Shown piece by piece: positions 49,889 to 59,424 of a DNA stretch of 64,000 nt (positions are counted from its first letter, which is position 1; every line of letters starts with the position of its first letter). A program made the translations under genes and the position numbers. Below the pieces are notes generated by a model that searched no databases, was not told the origin of the DNA, and worked only from the letters and a program-made list of their open reading frames with translations. This stretch comes from an uncultured Rhodocyclaceae bacterium (GTDB lineage Bacteria; Pseudomonadota; Gammaproteobacteria; Burkholderiales; Rhodocyclaceae). Location: positions 930,001 to 994,000 of the forward strand of contig CAJQTY010000001.1 in NCBI GenBank assembly GCA_907163075.1. The letters are read 5' to 3'.

Positions 49889-50632
49889 TCACAGTGCCTC
49901 GAAAAACCGGACAGCGTCAAGTAACTCGGGAAAACTGTAAATGATGTAGTCGGGTTCGACCCCCTCCATTTCGTGCGTTCCCTGGTTGGACTTGAAGAAG
50001 ACTGCTTTTATACCGAGACTCTGCGCCCCATACACATCGCGGTACATGTCGTTACCCACAAAGAGGACCTCTGAGGGTTCCATTTTCATGGCTGCCAATG
50101 CCAACTTGAACAGACGTTCGTCGGGTTTGCGGTAGCCGAGATCTCCCGAGATTATGTTCGGGTCGAAATAGCCCGCAAGGCCGACCGCGTTCAGTTCGGG
50201 GATTGCATAGGGCGACTGAGCGTCGGAAATTGTTGCAAGACGATATTTCGGGTGCAATTGTCGGATGACTTCCTCGACCCCGGCGTAGAGCTGCAACCGA
50301 AAACGCGATGCGGCACGATGTGTTTCCGCCAGAAACCGGGGTAACTGCTCAAGCTTCTCGACCGGAAGTGCGTGGGTAAAGTCCGTCGAATGCTGTGTGA
50401 TGATTTCACGAAAGACGGCTATGACGTCCTGTTCGGGGTAGCGATCAAGGCGCGCCGCATGCTGTTTCTCCAATCCCTCAAAATAGAGAGACTCAATAAC
50501 CCCCGGATCGAGCACGATGCCTTGGTATGACAGCAGATTGCTGATTACACGATAGACGTCGTCGTGCCATTCGTTCGTCAGGATATCGATCAATGTCCCG
50601 TTAATATCGAAAATAATGCCTTTGATGATCAT
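49889..50632 (-). CDS. HAD-superfamily hydrolase with DxN nucleophile motif
   Basis: This 247-residue protein has a HAD core with a helical cap: motif I FDINGTLID (D9 nucleophile), motif II in LATISDAQSP, motif III at GYRKPDERLF, and motif IV GNDMYRDVYGAQSLG. The canonical DxDGT is DINGT here, with Asn in place of the second Asp that normally acts as acid/base in phosphatases. Related groups with a changed second residue include dehalogenases. Substrate is unknown. The gene stands alone on the minus strand. Confidence 0.8.
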   Translation of the reverse strand: MIIKGIIFDINGTLIDILTNEWHDDVYRVISNLLSYQGIVLDPGVIESLYFEGLEKQHAARLDRYPEQDVIAVFREIITQHSTDFTHALPVEKLEQLPRFLAETHRAASRFRLQLYAGVEEVIRQLHPKYRLATISDAQSPYAIPELNAVGLAGYFDPNIISGDLGYRKPDERLFKLALAAMKMEPSEVLFVGNDMYRDVYGAQSLGIKAVFFKSNQGTHEMEGVEPDYIIYSFPELLDAVRFFEAL

Positions 50633-51027
50633 TCAATGCCTCCCCGAGCAGACTACAGTCGCACCGATCAGGCGCGATCGGCGTGTGTTCAAGCCCTGAC
50701 ACGCAGTTCGCGGGTCACCCACGATTAGCGAGAACAGAGCCTTCTCCTTTCAGACATTATGCACAGAACCCAATTATGTGCAGTCCGTATTGTCTAGCGG
50801 TAGCGCTGCAATCCCGACACCGAACCCCAACTTTTCATTCTCCCCGACCAAATCGCCGCCAGCGGCTGCCTTTGCCAACAATTCGCAGCGAAGCGGCAAA
50901 CCCCGATGCAGCGCGAGGCTTGCGCTATAATCGGCCGCTTAAAATCGGAACACACGAGCAGGCAGTCCCACGTACTGCCGGTCTACCGCACGTGAAGTGG
51001 AAAAGCACAGGAGCACGGGAAGCACTG
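50633..51027. other. Intergenic region upstream of the lytic transglycosylase
   Basis: About 395 bp between divergent genes. A TATAAT at 50926-50931 sits in a GCGCTATAATCGG context about 100 bp before the gene at 51028 and is a plausible -10, although the -35 is poor. Frames running in from 50683 are open but not conserved-looking. Confidence 0.4.
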
Positions 51028-52731
51028 ATGACGCTACGACTCAATTTTTCAATGGTCACAGTAGCGCAACTCGCCTGCGTGCTTTTCGTGTTGGCCGGCT
51101 GCGCAACCGTACCACAGGACGCGGATCGTGCACAGTCGCAATCTTCGGCCGATGCAGACAGCGGGCAAACCCGGCTGTATTCCGCCCGTAAACAGCCAAC
51201 GCTATCGACGGCGCCTGCCGATGGGCGCCTGCCGTCAGTTGAAATATCGGCACCGCTACAGTTTCCTCAGACCATCGATCTGACCCGTGAAACTGACGAT
51301 CTCCTGCAGCGCATGCGCGATGGTTTTTCGATGCCGGACATCAACAACGATCTCGTCCTTTCGCACCAGCAGTGGTACCTGAACCGGCCGGATCACCTGC
51401 GCCGCATGGTCGAGCGCAGCAGTCTCTATCTGTACCATATCGTCGACGAACTCGGCCGGCGCGGCATGCCGATGGAGCTAGCGCTGCTGCCGATGGTCGA
51501 AAGCGCCTATAACCCGATGGCCTATTCGCGCGCCAAGGCGTCCGGCCTCTGGCAGTTCATTCCGGCCACCGGCAAGCGCTACAACCTTGACCAGAGCTGG
51601 TGGAAGGATGAACGGCGCGACATCCTCGCCTCGACGGCGGCGGCGCTCGACTATCTGCAGTCGATCTACGACATGCATGGCGACTGGCATCTGGCGCTGG
51701 CCTCGTACAACTGGGGCGAAGGCGCGGTCGGCCGTGCGGTCAATAAGAACCGCAACCAGGGCCTGCCGACGGATTACCTGAGCCTGACCATGCCCGGTGA
51801 AACGAAGAACTACGTCCCCAAGCTGCAGGCCCTGAAAAACATTTTCAGCAACCCGGCGCAGGTGGCCGAACTCAATCTGCCCAAGATTCCCAACCGCCCA
51901 TATTTCGGCACGGTCACCAAAATGGCAAACATCGACGTCACGGTCGCTGCCAAGCTGGCCGAAATGCCGGTCCAGGATTTTGTCGCGCTCAACCCTTCGC
52001 ACAACAGGCCGGTCATCCAGTCCGACACGCCAATGGTTATCCCGGCCGACAAACTCGACACCTTCATGAACAATCTGGAAGCCCATGAAGGAAGCAACAA
52101 GCCGCTGTCATCCTGGCAGTCCTACACCACGCGCCCAGGCGACAGATTGGAAAAAATCGCTCCGCGCTTTGGCATGACGGTGGCCAATCTCAAGGCGGCC
52201 AACGGCATCCAGGGAAAAATCAAGATCAGCCCGGGATTCACGTTGCTGGTCTCCGGACAAGACGGCGGCGACGCGCTAGCCATGAATCCCCTGCCCAAAC
52301 AACCGCGCCTGCCCGATGCCGATCCGGTACCTGAGTCGGCCAGCCGTTCGCACACCGTGCGCAGGGGCGAAACCTTGCCGGTGATCGCCAAACGCTATGG
52401 CACCAGCGTCGCCGAACTGAAGCGCCTAAACCACCTGAAGTCCGACAAGATCGTAAGCGGCACCCGCCTGACGCTGGCGCCGACGAACAAGACATCGGCA
52501 AAAACAGAAGCCAAATCGGTCAAGCCAGGCCGCTCGCTTGCACAGCAGAAGGCCAGCCCGCCCAAGCCGCCAAGAATTACCCATTACACCGTTCGCCGCG
52601 GCGACACCCTGGCATCGATCGCCAAGCAATTCAGGGTAGCCAAGGGCGACATCCTGCGCTGGAATCGCATCTCGGCCAATGCCCTGACGCCAGGCAAAAC
52701 GCTGACCATTCAGCTCGCGCAAACGCCCTGA
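51028..52731 (+). CDS. mltD: Membrane-bound lytic murein transglycosylase (MltD-like) with LysM repeats
   Basis: The 567-residue lipoprotein cleaves peptidoglycan to anhydromuropeptides. It has a signal peptide with lipobox VLAGC (C25), then an SLT domain (about 130-280) with catalytic E158 in LLPMVESAYNP, and ASGLWQFIPATGKRYNL. Three LysM peptidoglycan-binding modules follow (about 365-412, 430-475 and 520-565; YTTRPGDRLEKIAPRFGMTV, HTVRRGETLPVIAKRYGTSV, YTVRRGDTLASIAKQFRVAK). The ATG at 51028 is chosen because it places the lipobox correctly; 115 codons of open frame upstream look non-coding. Confidence 0.92.
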   Translation: MTLRLNFSMVTVAQLACVLFVLAGCATVPQDADRAQSQSSADADSGQTRLYSARKQPTLSTAPADGRLPSVEISAPLQFPQTIDLTRETDDLLQRMRDGFSMPDINNDLVLSHQQWYLNRPDHLRRMVERSSLYLYHIVDELGRRGMPMELALLPMVESAYNPMAYSRAKASGLWQFIPATGKRYNLDQSWWKDERRDILASTAAALDYLQSIYDMHGDWHLALASYNWGEGAVGRAVNKNRNQGLPTDYLSLTMPGETKNYVPKLQALKNIFSNPAQVAELNLPKIPNRPYFGTVTKMANIDVTVAAKLAEMPVQDFVALNPSHNRPVIQSDTPMVIPADKLDTFMNNLEAHEGSNKPLSSWQSYTTRPGDRLEKIAPRFGMTVANLKAANGIQGKIKISPGFTLLVSGQDGGDALAMNPLPKQPRLPDADPVPESASRSHTVRRGETLPVIAKRYGTSVAELKRLNHLKSDKIVSGTRLTLAPTNKTSAKTEAKSVKPGRSLAQQKASPPKPPRITHYTVRRGDTLASIAKQFRVAKGDILRWNRISANALTPGKTLTIQLAQTP

Positions 52732-53059
52732 GGGCTGTCGCCAGCGGCGACGTTTTCCCGCGCGTTGCGAAACGGATTGACCTTGCGCAATCCGCTGCCC
52801 GTGCCAACTGGCACACCGCATGGTGAAGCTTGCCCGCTTGCGGAACGCAGCCCCGGGAAGATCGGCTCGCCATTTTGCACGACGGATTCCCGGCAGACGG
52901 CATGTCCCCGGCATGTCCCTCTCTCTCCGCTTTTTTGTCGGCGAATGCGATTTATTGGAAAGGCATACATTGTAAAAAATGTGGAATGACTATTTCCGCG
53001 TCTTACCAAATCGCCGATCATGACGCCCACACAATCGTTTGAAATAGAAGGAGAAACAA
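52732..53059. other. Intergenic region upstream of aqpZ
   Basis: About 330 bp. Nothing gene-like is seen. The part close to aqpZ is AT-rich (TTGTAAAAAATGTGG) and likely holds its promoter; the ribosome site is GAAGGAGA. Confidence 0.4.
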
Positions 53060-53746
53060 ATGAAGCAATATGGCGCGGAGTTCCTTGGTACTTTCTGGCT
53101 GGTTCTTGGTGGATGCGGCAGTGCCGTCCTCGCCGCCGCATTCCCGAACGTCGGCATCGGCCTGCACGGCGTGTCGCTGGCCTTCGGTTTAACCGTATTG
53201 ACGATGGCCTATGGCATTGGGCATATCTCGGGCTGCCACCTGAATCCGGCGGTTTCCATCGGCCTGTGGGCCGGCGGCCGCTTCCCGGCCAGCAAACTGC
53301 TGCCCTACATCGTGTCGCAAGTTCTCGGCGCCATCGTTGCCGGCGGCATTCTCTACGTCATCGCCAGCGGCGCGGCCGGATTTGACGTTGCCAAGGGCTT
53401 CGCGTCAAACGGCTACGGCGCCCATTCACCTGGCGGTTACTCGCTGGTCGCCGCGCTGGTCACCGAAGTCGTCATGACGATGTTCTTCCTGCTGGTCATT
53501 CTCGGGTCAACCGACCCGCGCGCCCCGGCCGGATTTGCTCCGATTGCCATCGGTCTGGCGCTGACGCTGATTCACCTGATCAGCATCCCGGTCACCAACA
53601 CCTCGGTCAACCCGGCGCGCAGCACCGGTGTGGCCCTGTACGTCGGGGACTGGGCGACCGGCCAGCTTTGGCTGTTCTGGGTAGCGCCGATCGTCGGCGC
53701 GCTGCTCGGCGCCTTCGCCTACCGCCTCATCGGAAGCGAGGATTAA
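53060..53746 (+). CDS. aqpZ: Aquaporin Z
   Basis: The 228-residue channel has six membrane helices and the two pore loops with NPA boxes: HLNPAVSIG (N62-A64) and [10 protein letters not shown] (N184-A186). R187, which follows the second box, and H at the selectivity filter region fit a water-selective channel rather than a glycerol facilitator. The gene stands alone behind a good ribosome site. Confidence 0.95.
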   Translation: MKQYGAEFLGTFWLVLGGCGSAVLAAAFPNVGIGLHGVSLAFGLTVLTMAYGIGHISGCHLNPAVSIGLWAGGRFPASKLLPYIVSQVLGAIVAGGILYVIASGAAGFDVAKGFASNGYGAHSPGGYSLVAALVTEVVMTMFFLLVILGSTDPRAPAGFAPIAIGLALTLIHLISIPVTNTSVNPARSTGVALYVGDWATGQLWLFWVAPIVGALLGAFAYRLIGSED

Positions 53747-53778
53747 GGTCAGGCAGGTAACGAGGTAATGTAATGTCC

Positions 53779-53810
53779 GGCGGCCGATCGCGGAAATTCG
53801 ATCGGCCGCC
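53779..53810 (+). terminator. Strong hairpin after aqpZ
   Basis: GGCGGCCGATC pairs perfectly with GATCGGCCGCC across a 10-base loop, 33 bp after the aqpZ stop. Only a short, mixed T stretch follows (AGTTTGAATT), so it may act as a terminator or as an mRNA 3' stabiliser. Confidence 0.5.
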
Positions 53811-53908
53811 AGTTTGAATTCGATCGGTAAATGGTTATTGTCCACAATTCATGAAGCAAGGCGTACTCCGCCGTCACAGCGAGTACGCCCAAGCACACTG
53901 GATTGTCG

Positions 53909-55642
53909 ATGAAAACCCCGATGCAAGCGCTTCCGCGCTGGCTCAAATCTTACCCGCGCGAGCATCTGAGCAGCGACCTGGCCGCCGGACTGGTCGTGGC
54001 GCTGCTGGTGATACCGCAAAGCCTGGCCTATGCCCTGCTCGCCGGCTTGCCACCCCAGGCGGGACTGTATGTCAGTATTTTCCCGGTCATCGCCTATGCG
54101 CTGCTGGGCAGCAGCATGACCCAGTCCGTCGGGCCGGTGGCCATCACCGCGATCATGACGTTCTCGCTGCTGAAACCCCTGGCCGCACCGGGAAGCCCGG
54201 AATACATCGCCCTGGCGGCTACCCTGTCGCTGCTTGCCGGAGTCCTGATCCTGGCCTCCGGCGTCTTGCGCCTGGGATTCCTTTCGCAGATCCTGAGCCG
54301 GCCGGTCGTCAGCGGTTTCATTTCCGGTTCCGCGATACTGATCGTGATCAGCCAGCTCAAGTTTCTGCTCGGTGTGCACGCAAGTGGTTCGACCACCTGG
54401 CACGTGGTGTATTCGCTCCTTGAGAACATTTCCCGAACCAATCCGACGACGCTGCTGATCGGCGCGCTGGCGCTGCTTGTCCTGCATGCTTCACGCCAGT
54501 GGCTGGCCGCGGTGCTCGGCCGGATCGGCCTGCCCGCGCTGCCGGCCAGTTTTCTCGTCAGGCTGATGCCGCTGATTGTCATCGCCACGGCCACGCTGAT
54601 CGTCATCGCGCTCGATCTCGACCGCCAGCGGAACGTTGCGGTCGTCGGCCGCGTACCCGAAGGACTGGCCTCGCTTTCATTCTTTGTCCCCGACCTGGCG
54701 GCGCTCAGGACACTGACGCTGCCGGCGCTGATGCTGGCCTTGATCGGTATGGTGCAGAACATCACGATGGCGCAGGCGCTGGCCATCAAGCGGCGCGAGC
54801 GGATCGACGCCAACCGCGAACTCGTCGGCCTGGGCGCGGCCAACATCGTTGCCGCCTTTTATGGCGGGATGCCGGTCGGCGGCGGGCTGTCGCGCACCGC
54901 GGTCAACGTTGCGGCCGGTGCGCAAACCCCGCTGGCCAGCATTGTCACCGCCGTCGCCATGCTCGGTATCGTTGCCGCGGGAACACCCTGGCTTGGCCGA
55001 CTGCCGCTTGCCGTACTGGCCGCCAGCATCGTCATCGCCGCCATCAGCATGATCGACATCAAGGCCTTTCGCCAAGCCTGGTCCTACGACCGCGCGGATG
55101 CACTGGCGCTGCTCGGCACCGCGCTCGGCGTACTGGTCCTCGGCCTGGAAGCGGGAATCGCCCTGGGCATCGGCTTGTCGCTGACGACGCTGCTGTTGCG
55201 CGCCAGCACGCCGCATATCGCCGTGATCGGGCGGATCGCCGGCACGGAACACTTCCGCAACGTCGAGCGCCACGGCGTCGAGACCATCCCCGGAGTACTC
55301 TTCCTGAGGATCGACGAGAGCCTGTTCTTTGGCAACCTGAGCCCGATCGAAGCGCGTCTCGGCGCCGAGCTTGAAAAAGCGCCCGCAACGCATGATGTGG
55401 TCCTGATCATGAGCGCGGTCAACCGGGTAGACACCACGGCCATGGAGGCCCTGAGCGACATCAGCCGGGATCTGGGCGAACGGAATGTCCGGCTGCATCT
55501 GGCTGAGGTCAAAGGACCGGTGCAGGATCGCCTGCTAGATTCGCCGCTGTGGACGGCCTTGTCTGGAGATGTGTTTCTCTCGGTAAACGAGGCGTTCGAA
55601 GTACTTGGCGAAAGCAAGCCGGCCCCAACTCAGTGCCCGTAG
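53909..55642 (+). CDS. SulP-family anion transporter with STAS domain
   Basis: The 577-residue protein has the SulP layout: a membrane part of some 10-14 helices with the N-terminal signature DLAAGLVVALLVIPQSLAYALLAGLPPQAGLY (split here around residues 24-55), a central NIVAAFYGGMPVGGGLSRTAVN segment, and a cytoplasmic STAS domain at the C-terminus (about 440-560). Members carry sulfate, bicarbonate or other anions; the substrate here is not clear. Bicarbonate uptake would suit a CO2-fixing organism, but this is speculation. The ATG at 53909 is preferred to a TTG two codons upstream. Confidence 0.92.
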   Translation: MKTPMQALPRWLKSYPREHLSSDLAAGLVVALLVIPQSLAYALLAGLPPQAGLYVSIFPVIAYALLGSSMTQSVGPVAITAIMTFSLLKPLAAPGSPEYIALAATLSLLAGVLILASGVLRLGFLSQILSRPVVSGFISGSAILIVISQLKFLLGVHASGSTTWHVVYSLLENISRTNPTTLLIGALALLVLHASRQWLAAVLGRIGLPALPASFLVRLMPLIVIATATLIVIALDLDRQRNVAVVGRVPEGLASLSFFVPDLAALRTLTLPALMLALIGMVQNITMAQALAIKRRERIDANRELVGLGAANIVAAFYGGMPVGGGLSRTAVNVAAGAQTPLASIVTAVAMLGIVAAGTPWLGRLPLAVLAASIVIAAISMIDIKAFRQAWSYDRADALALLGTALGVLVLGLEAGIALGIGLSLTTLLLRASTPHIAVIGRIAGTEHFRNVERHGVETIPGVLFLRIDESLFFGNLSPIEARLGAELEKAPATHDVVLIMSAVNRVDTTAMEALSDISRDLGERNVRLHLAEVKGPVQDRLLDSPLWTALSGDVFLSVNEAFEVLGESKPAPTQCP

Positions 55643-56054
55643 ATTGATTCCGCGCACTGGATGAATCGAAGATGACATCCGCGCGTGTATTGCTTTTTCG
55701 GCATCTCAATTTTCCAGTGCAGGTGGGAGTGTGTGGGCACGTTCCGGGGCTGGTTTGTGCAACGCAGAATTGACCCGTCTTGCTGCTCAAATAACCGAAT
55801 TAACGCTGAATAGAGAGGCGCGATGAGATCAATTGTTTCGCAATGAAAACCTCTTGCAGGAGGCTGCAGCAAAAAGTACCTGGGCATCCTAAATACATGC
55901 AATGGAGTATTGCCTCTACCGAATGGGCTCGGCAATCTAGCCACAACGAGTAATCCCTCATTGATTTTACAGGATTTCCTATCCTTGATGAGAGGAGCGG
56001 TCATGTCCGGAAAAGTCGCCCACTCCGCTTTGGCTCCCTGCAAAAGAGTGTCGT
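55643..56054. other. Intergenic region before the TPR gene
   Basis: About 410 bp, AT-richer than the neighbours. Open frames on the minus strand (ending near 55630) show no recognisable domain. It may be decayed accessory sequence; no functional element can be named. Confidence 0.4.
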
Positions 56055-56786
56055 ATGAATAGGCTTGCGACAGCACTATTACTGGTATCGCTAGCTTGTG
56101 GCGTGAATATGGCCGCCCATGCACAGAGCAGTGAATTGGACAAGCTCAACAATGAGGTTTGGTCGCTCTATCAACAGGGTCACCATGACATCGCCATCGA
56201 GAACGCCAAAAAAGCGGTCCAACTCGCCGAGGAGGAGTATGGCCCAAATCATAACTTTTTCGCCCGGAGTCTGGACACCCTGGGGTTGCTGTATGGCGCC
56301 CAAGGCAAGTTTGCGCAAGCCGAGCCACTCTACATGCGCTCACTGGCTATTTGGGAGAGCATCCTAGGCAGGGACGATCCTGGTCTGGTCACTGTGCTTA
56401 ATAGTCTCGGTTTCGGGTTCATGGCCCAAGGCAAATTTGCGCAGGCTGAGTTGTTCTATACCCGATCGCTGGCGATCTCCGAGAATGCTCTGGGCCCGAC
56501 TCATCGGTATGTGGTCCAGAGTCTCAACTACCTCGCCGAGCTGTACCGTCTGCAAGGCAGGTACGCGCAGGCCGAGCCATTCTTCAAGCGAGCGCTGGAA
56601 ATAGAGGAGAATACCTACGAGCCCAATGATCCCGAATTGGCCAAGACCTTAAACGACTTGGCAGAACTCTACCGCCAACAGGGACAGTACACGCAGGCCG
56701 AACCGCTCTTTAAGCGTTCGCTGGCAATTAGCGAGAAGGCGCTCGGTGCTGACGATAAAAATGTCGTATTCATCGACGTTAACTAA
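56055..56786 (+). CDS. Exported TPR protein, probably truncated
   Basis: The 243-residue product begins with a signal peptide (MNRLATALLLVSLACGVNMA, cut after AHA). Then come tandem 42-residue kinesin-light-chain-type tetratricopeptide repeats, four to five units, with the phrase LYRLQGRYAQAEPFFKRALEI recurring in variant form. The last unit stops at ALGADDKNVVFIDVN, where this family normally continues with more repeats (a DHPxVA-type phrase). The sequence beyond is AT-rich and unrelated, so a C-terminal part appears lost. Such proteins act as scaffolds; no partner is evident. Confidence 0.7.
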   Translation: MNRLATALLLVSLACGVNMAAHAQSSELDKLNNEVWSLYQQGHHDIAIENAKKAVQLAEEEYGPNHNFFARSLDTLGLLYGAQGKFAQAEPLYMRSLAIWESILGRDDPGLVTVLNSLGFGFMAQGKFAQAELFYTRSLAISENALGPTHRYVVQSLNYLAELYRLQGRYAQAEPFFKRALEIEENTYEPNDPELAKTLNDLAELYRQQGQYTQAEPLFKRSLAISEKALGADDKNVVFIDVN

Positions 56787-56813
56787 AAACCAATTAATAA
56801 TCAAGTTATTGCG

Positions 56814-56960
56814 ATGCAACTGCGCCTTGCTCTTGGTTCCAGCTACCCCTCTGGCTACCCGAAGTACAAGGGATCTGACGGGACGGTCGGCAACCTGCTG
56901 AGCCGAACCGATAACATCCTTGCGCACCGCCCCGAAAAGTTTCAGACGTTCGAGTTCTGA
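56814..56960 (+). pseudogene. Possible gene fragment (48 aa)
   Basis: A short frame reads MQLRLALGSSYPSGYPKYKG and ends KFQTFEF before TGA. It has the look of the C-terminal tail of a larger protein, but lies isolated between the truncated TPR gene and the convergent helicase gene. The identity is unknown and the call is weak. Confidence 0.25.
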
Positions 56961-56973
56961 TCGGCAGCTTCGT

Positions 56974-59424
56974 TCATCTATCAGAGACACCTGGCGCTTC
57001 CATCGACCCGCGGGCGCTGCCGATACCTGCCTGCCCCGGAGTAAGCAAATCGAAATCCAGACTGCCGCTGACCGGGGTGGCTGGAATCCTGTAGCCCATC
57101 GCCTGGTAGCCCCGCTGCCGCTTGCCCCACATCCGCAGCAGGGCCGGGTGGCCAGCATCGACAAAGTCGATGATGCGCACGTGGGTCTTGTTCGCATGCT
57201 CACGGTGCAGGCGGCCGGCGTACTGCTGCAGTGTGCCCTTCCACGAGATCGGCATGGCCAGCACCAAGGTGTCGAGCGGCGGGTGGTCGAATCCTTCCCC
57301 AACCAGCTTGCCGGTGGACAACAGCACCCGAGGCGCGTCGCCGGGCAGAGCATCCAGTTTGCTAACCAATGCGGCTCGCTGTTTCTTCGACATCCGGCCG
57401 TGCAGTGTGAACAGCAAGTGGACGCGGCCCGCCAATGCCGCACTGATAGCGTCAAGGTGTTCGGTGCGTTCGGTCAGCACCAACACCTTGTACCCCTGCT
57501 CGAAGGCAGCCGCGATTTCGTCCGCTATGGCAACAGTGCGGCCAGCGTCGCTGGCAACATGCTTGAACACGCTCTGGATGGCAGCGTCGGATGCCAAGTC
57601 GATGCGAGCGGCCAGGTAGCGGGGAATCACTTCAAGGGTCTGCGGTGCGCCAGCCGGCTTCGCAGCCGTGTGTCGGGTCGGCCCGCACTGCATGAAGATG
57701 ATCGGCTGCCGCCCGTCGCGCCGGATCGGCGTGGCGGTGAGGCCGAGCACATACTTGGCCCGGGCACGTTTTAGGATGGCCTCGAACGATAAGGCCGAAA
57801 GGTGATGGCACTCGTCGGCGATGATCTGGCCGTAGTTCTCGACGATTTCATTGGTCTCGCCCTGCCGAGACAGTGACTGCATTAGCGCGATGTCGATCTT
57901 GCCGGTGGGCTTGGCTTTGCCGCCGCCGATGGTGCCGATCACGCCCTTCCCGACACCCAGGAAGGCCTGAAGCCGTTCCTGCCACTGCTTGAGCAACTCG
58001 GTGCGATGCACCAGCACCAGGGTGTTCACACCACGCCGGGCAATCAGCGCAGCGGCCGTCACGGTCTTGCCAAAGGCGGTCGGCGCGCAAAGGACGCCGA
58101 TATCGTGGCGAAGCATGGCGGCGACTGCAGCCTCCTGGTCCGGCCGCAGCGTGCCGACAAAGCTCGCGTCCAGTGGTTCGCCGCCAAAACGTTCGTCCCG
58201 CAACTCACAACGAATACTGTTCTCGCGCAGCAGCTCCCGGGCAGCATCGAGGCATCCCCGCGGCAGGGCGATGTGGTTCGGGAAATTTTCGGCGCTGCCG
58301 ATTACCCGCGGCTCATCCCATACCGGCAGGCGCATCGCCTGCGCCTTGTAGAACTCGGGATTCTGGAAGGCCGCCAGGCGGATCAGTCGGTTCGCCAGCG
58401 CTTGCGGCAGCTGCCCCTTGTCGAAGTAGAGGAGATTGGCCGAGGTCACCGTCAGCGATTCCGGCATCGGGCCTGGAAGCCGCTGCCTGGCCGGCGCCGT
58501 GCGTTTCCACGGCTCTTGCTGATCCTCCTCCGTGATAAAGGTGACATCCAATGGATGCGTGCCGCCGGTGGCAAGCAGAATAGTCGGCTCGATATCTTGG
58601 GTTGCCATGGGATGCACCGATGCCAGGAAGGCCCACTGGTCGGGATATGGCCGTAGTGCGTCGTCCACGAACACGCTACTGCCGTTCTCGCGCGGAACCT
58701 TCTGTAGCGGCAGGGCGATCAGGTTGCCGAAGCCCCCTTTGGGCATGGTGTCCTGGTTCGGGAACAGCCGGTCATAGGACGTGAGCTTCAGTTGCCGAGT
58801 GCGGGCGCAGGTGTGGCTGATGATCGCGGTGCCGAGCCGCCTCGCATCCCGCGCCGCGACGGCCGACGAGAAGAAAACCCACGCATGGGCGCCGTTGCCC
58901 GAGCGCGAGATTTCCAGCGCAACAGGGACTCCCAGTTCGCGGCAAGACTGGGCAAAAGCCTGCGCATCGGCGCGCCAATCGGCGTCGTCGAAATCCACAG
59001 CGAGGAAATAGCAGCTGTCATCCGCCCGTAGCGGATACACGCCAACGGTGTGGCGGCCCGCGAGGTGGTCGAAGATCGTCTGGTCCGTCAGGGGCACAAG
59101 CAGTCGGTGGCCGCAGTCTGCACACTTGATGCGAGGCTTCTCGCAAACGCCTGTGCGCCACTCGTTGGCGCACACGGGCGAGTAGCCACTCTTGCCGGCT
59201 TTGTTTTCCCAGCGCACGGGGTAGACATCGGTGCGGCCCCGAAACAACCGGCGGAACAGCGCGACTTTTTCATCCGTGGACAGCGGGGAGGCATTGACCG
59301 GCGTGGCCACAGGTTCGGGCAGGCGCCATGCAATACCACTGGCCTCCAGCAAAACGACCAACCGAGCGTTCTCGGCACGCAGTCGGGCGAGTTCGTCGTC
59401 CGTGTCCGCGGTCATCCCGACCAT
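56974..59424 (-). CDS. Primase-helicase fusion (TOTE-type AEP domain plus SF2 helicase)
   Basis: This 816-residue protein starts with a short coiled coil (about 9-26) and a Cys cluster (C85, C94, C101, C104) like a zinc ribbon. An archaeo-eukaryotic primase (AEP) domain follows, with catalytic acidic motif VDFDDADW (143-150), SGNGAHAW (175-182) and KGGFGNLIALPLQ (229-241). The second half is an SF2 helicase: Walker A APTAFGKT (447-454), DECH (537-540), GLTATP (561-566) and motif VI QYAGRLHR. The architecture matches AEP proteins of TOTE-type conflict systems. The start at 59424, or 59415 with a 4-bp ATGA overlap, couples it to the upstream gene. It should act on nucleic acid in defence or replication of mobile DNA. 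Confidence 0.85.
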   Translation of the reverse strand: MVGMTADTDDELARLRAENARLVVLLEASGIAWRLPEPVATPVNASPLSTDEKVALFRRLFRGRTDVYPVRWENKAGKSGYSPVCANEWRTGVCEKPRIKCADCGHRLLVPLTDQTIFDHLAGRHTVGVYPLRADDSCYFLAVDFDDADWRADAQAFAQSCRELGVPVALEISRSGNGAHAWVFFSSAVAARDARRLGTAIISHTCARTRQLKLTSYDRLFPNQDTMPKGGFGNLIALPLQKVPRENGSSVFVDDALRPYPDQWAFLASVHPMATQDIEPTILLATGGTHPLDVTFITEEDQQEPWKRTAPARQRLPGPMPESLTVTSANLLYFDKGQLPQALANRLIRLAAFQNPEFYKAQAMRLPVWDEPRVIGSAENFPNHIALPRGCLDAARELLRENSIRCELRDERFGGEPLDASFVGTLRPDQEAAVAAMLRHDIGVLCAPTAFGKTVTAAALIARRGVNTLVLVHRTELLKQWQERLQAFLGVGKGVIGTIGGGKAKPTGKIDIALMQSLSRQGETNEIVENYGQIIADECHHLSALSFEAILKRARAKYVLGLTATPIRRDGRQPIIFMQCGPTRHTAAKPAGAPQTLEVIPRYLAARIDLASDAAIQSVFKHVASDAGRTVAIADEIAAAFEQGYKVLVLTERTEHLDAISAALAGRVHLLFTLHGRMSKKQRAALVSKLDALPGDAPRVLLSTGKLVGEGFDHPPLDTLVLAMPISWKGTLQQYAGRLHREHANKTHVRIIDFVDAGHPALLRMWGKRQRGYQAMGYRIPATPVSGSLDFDLLTPGQAGIGSARGSMEAPGVSDR

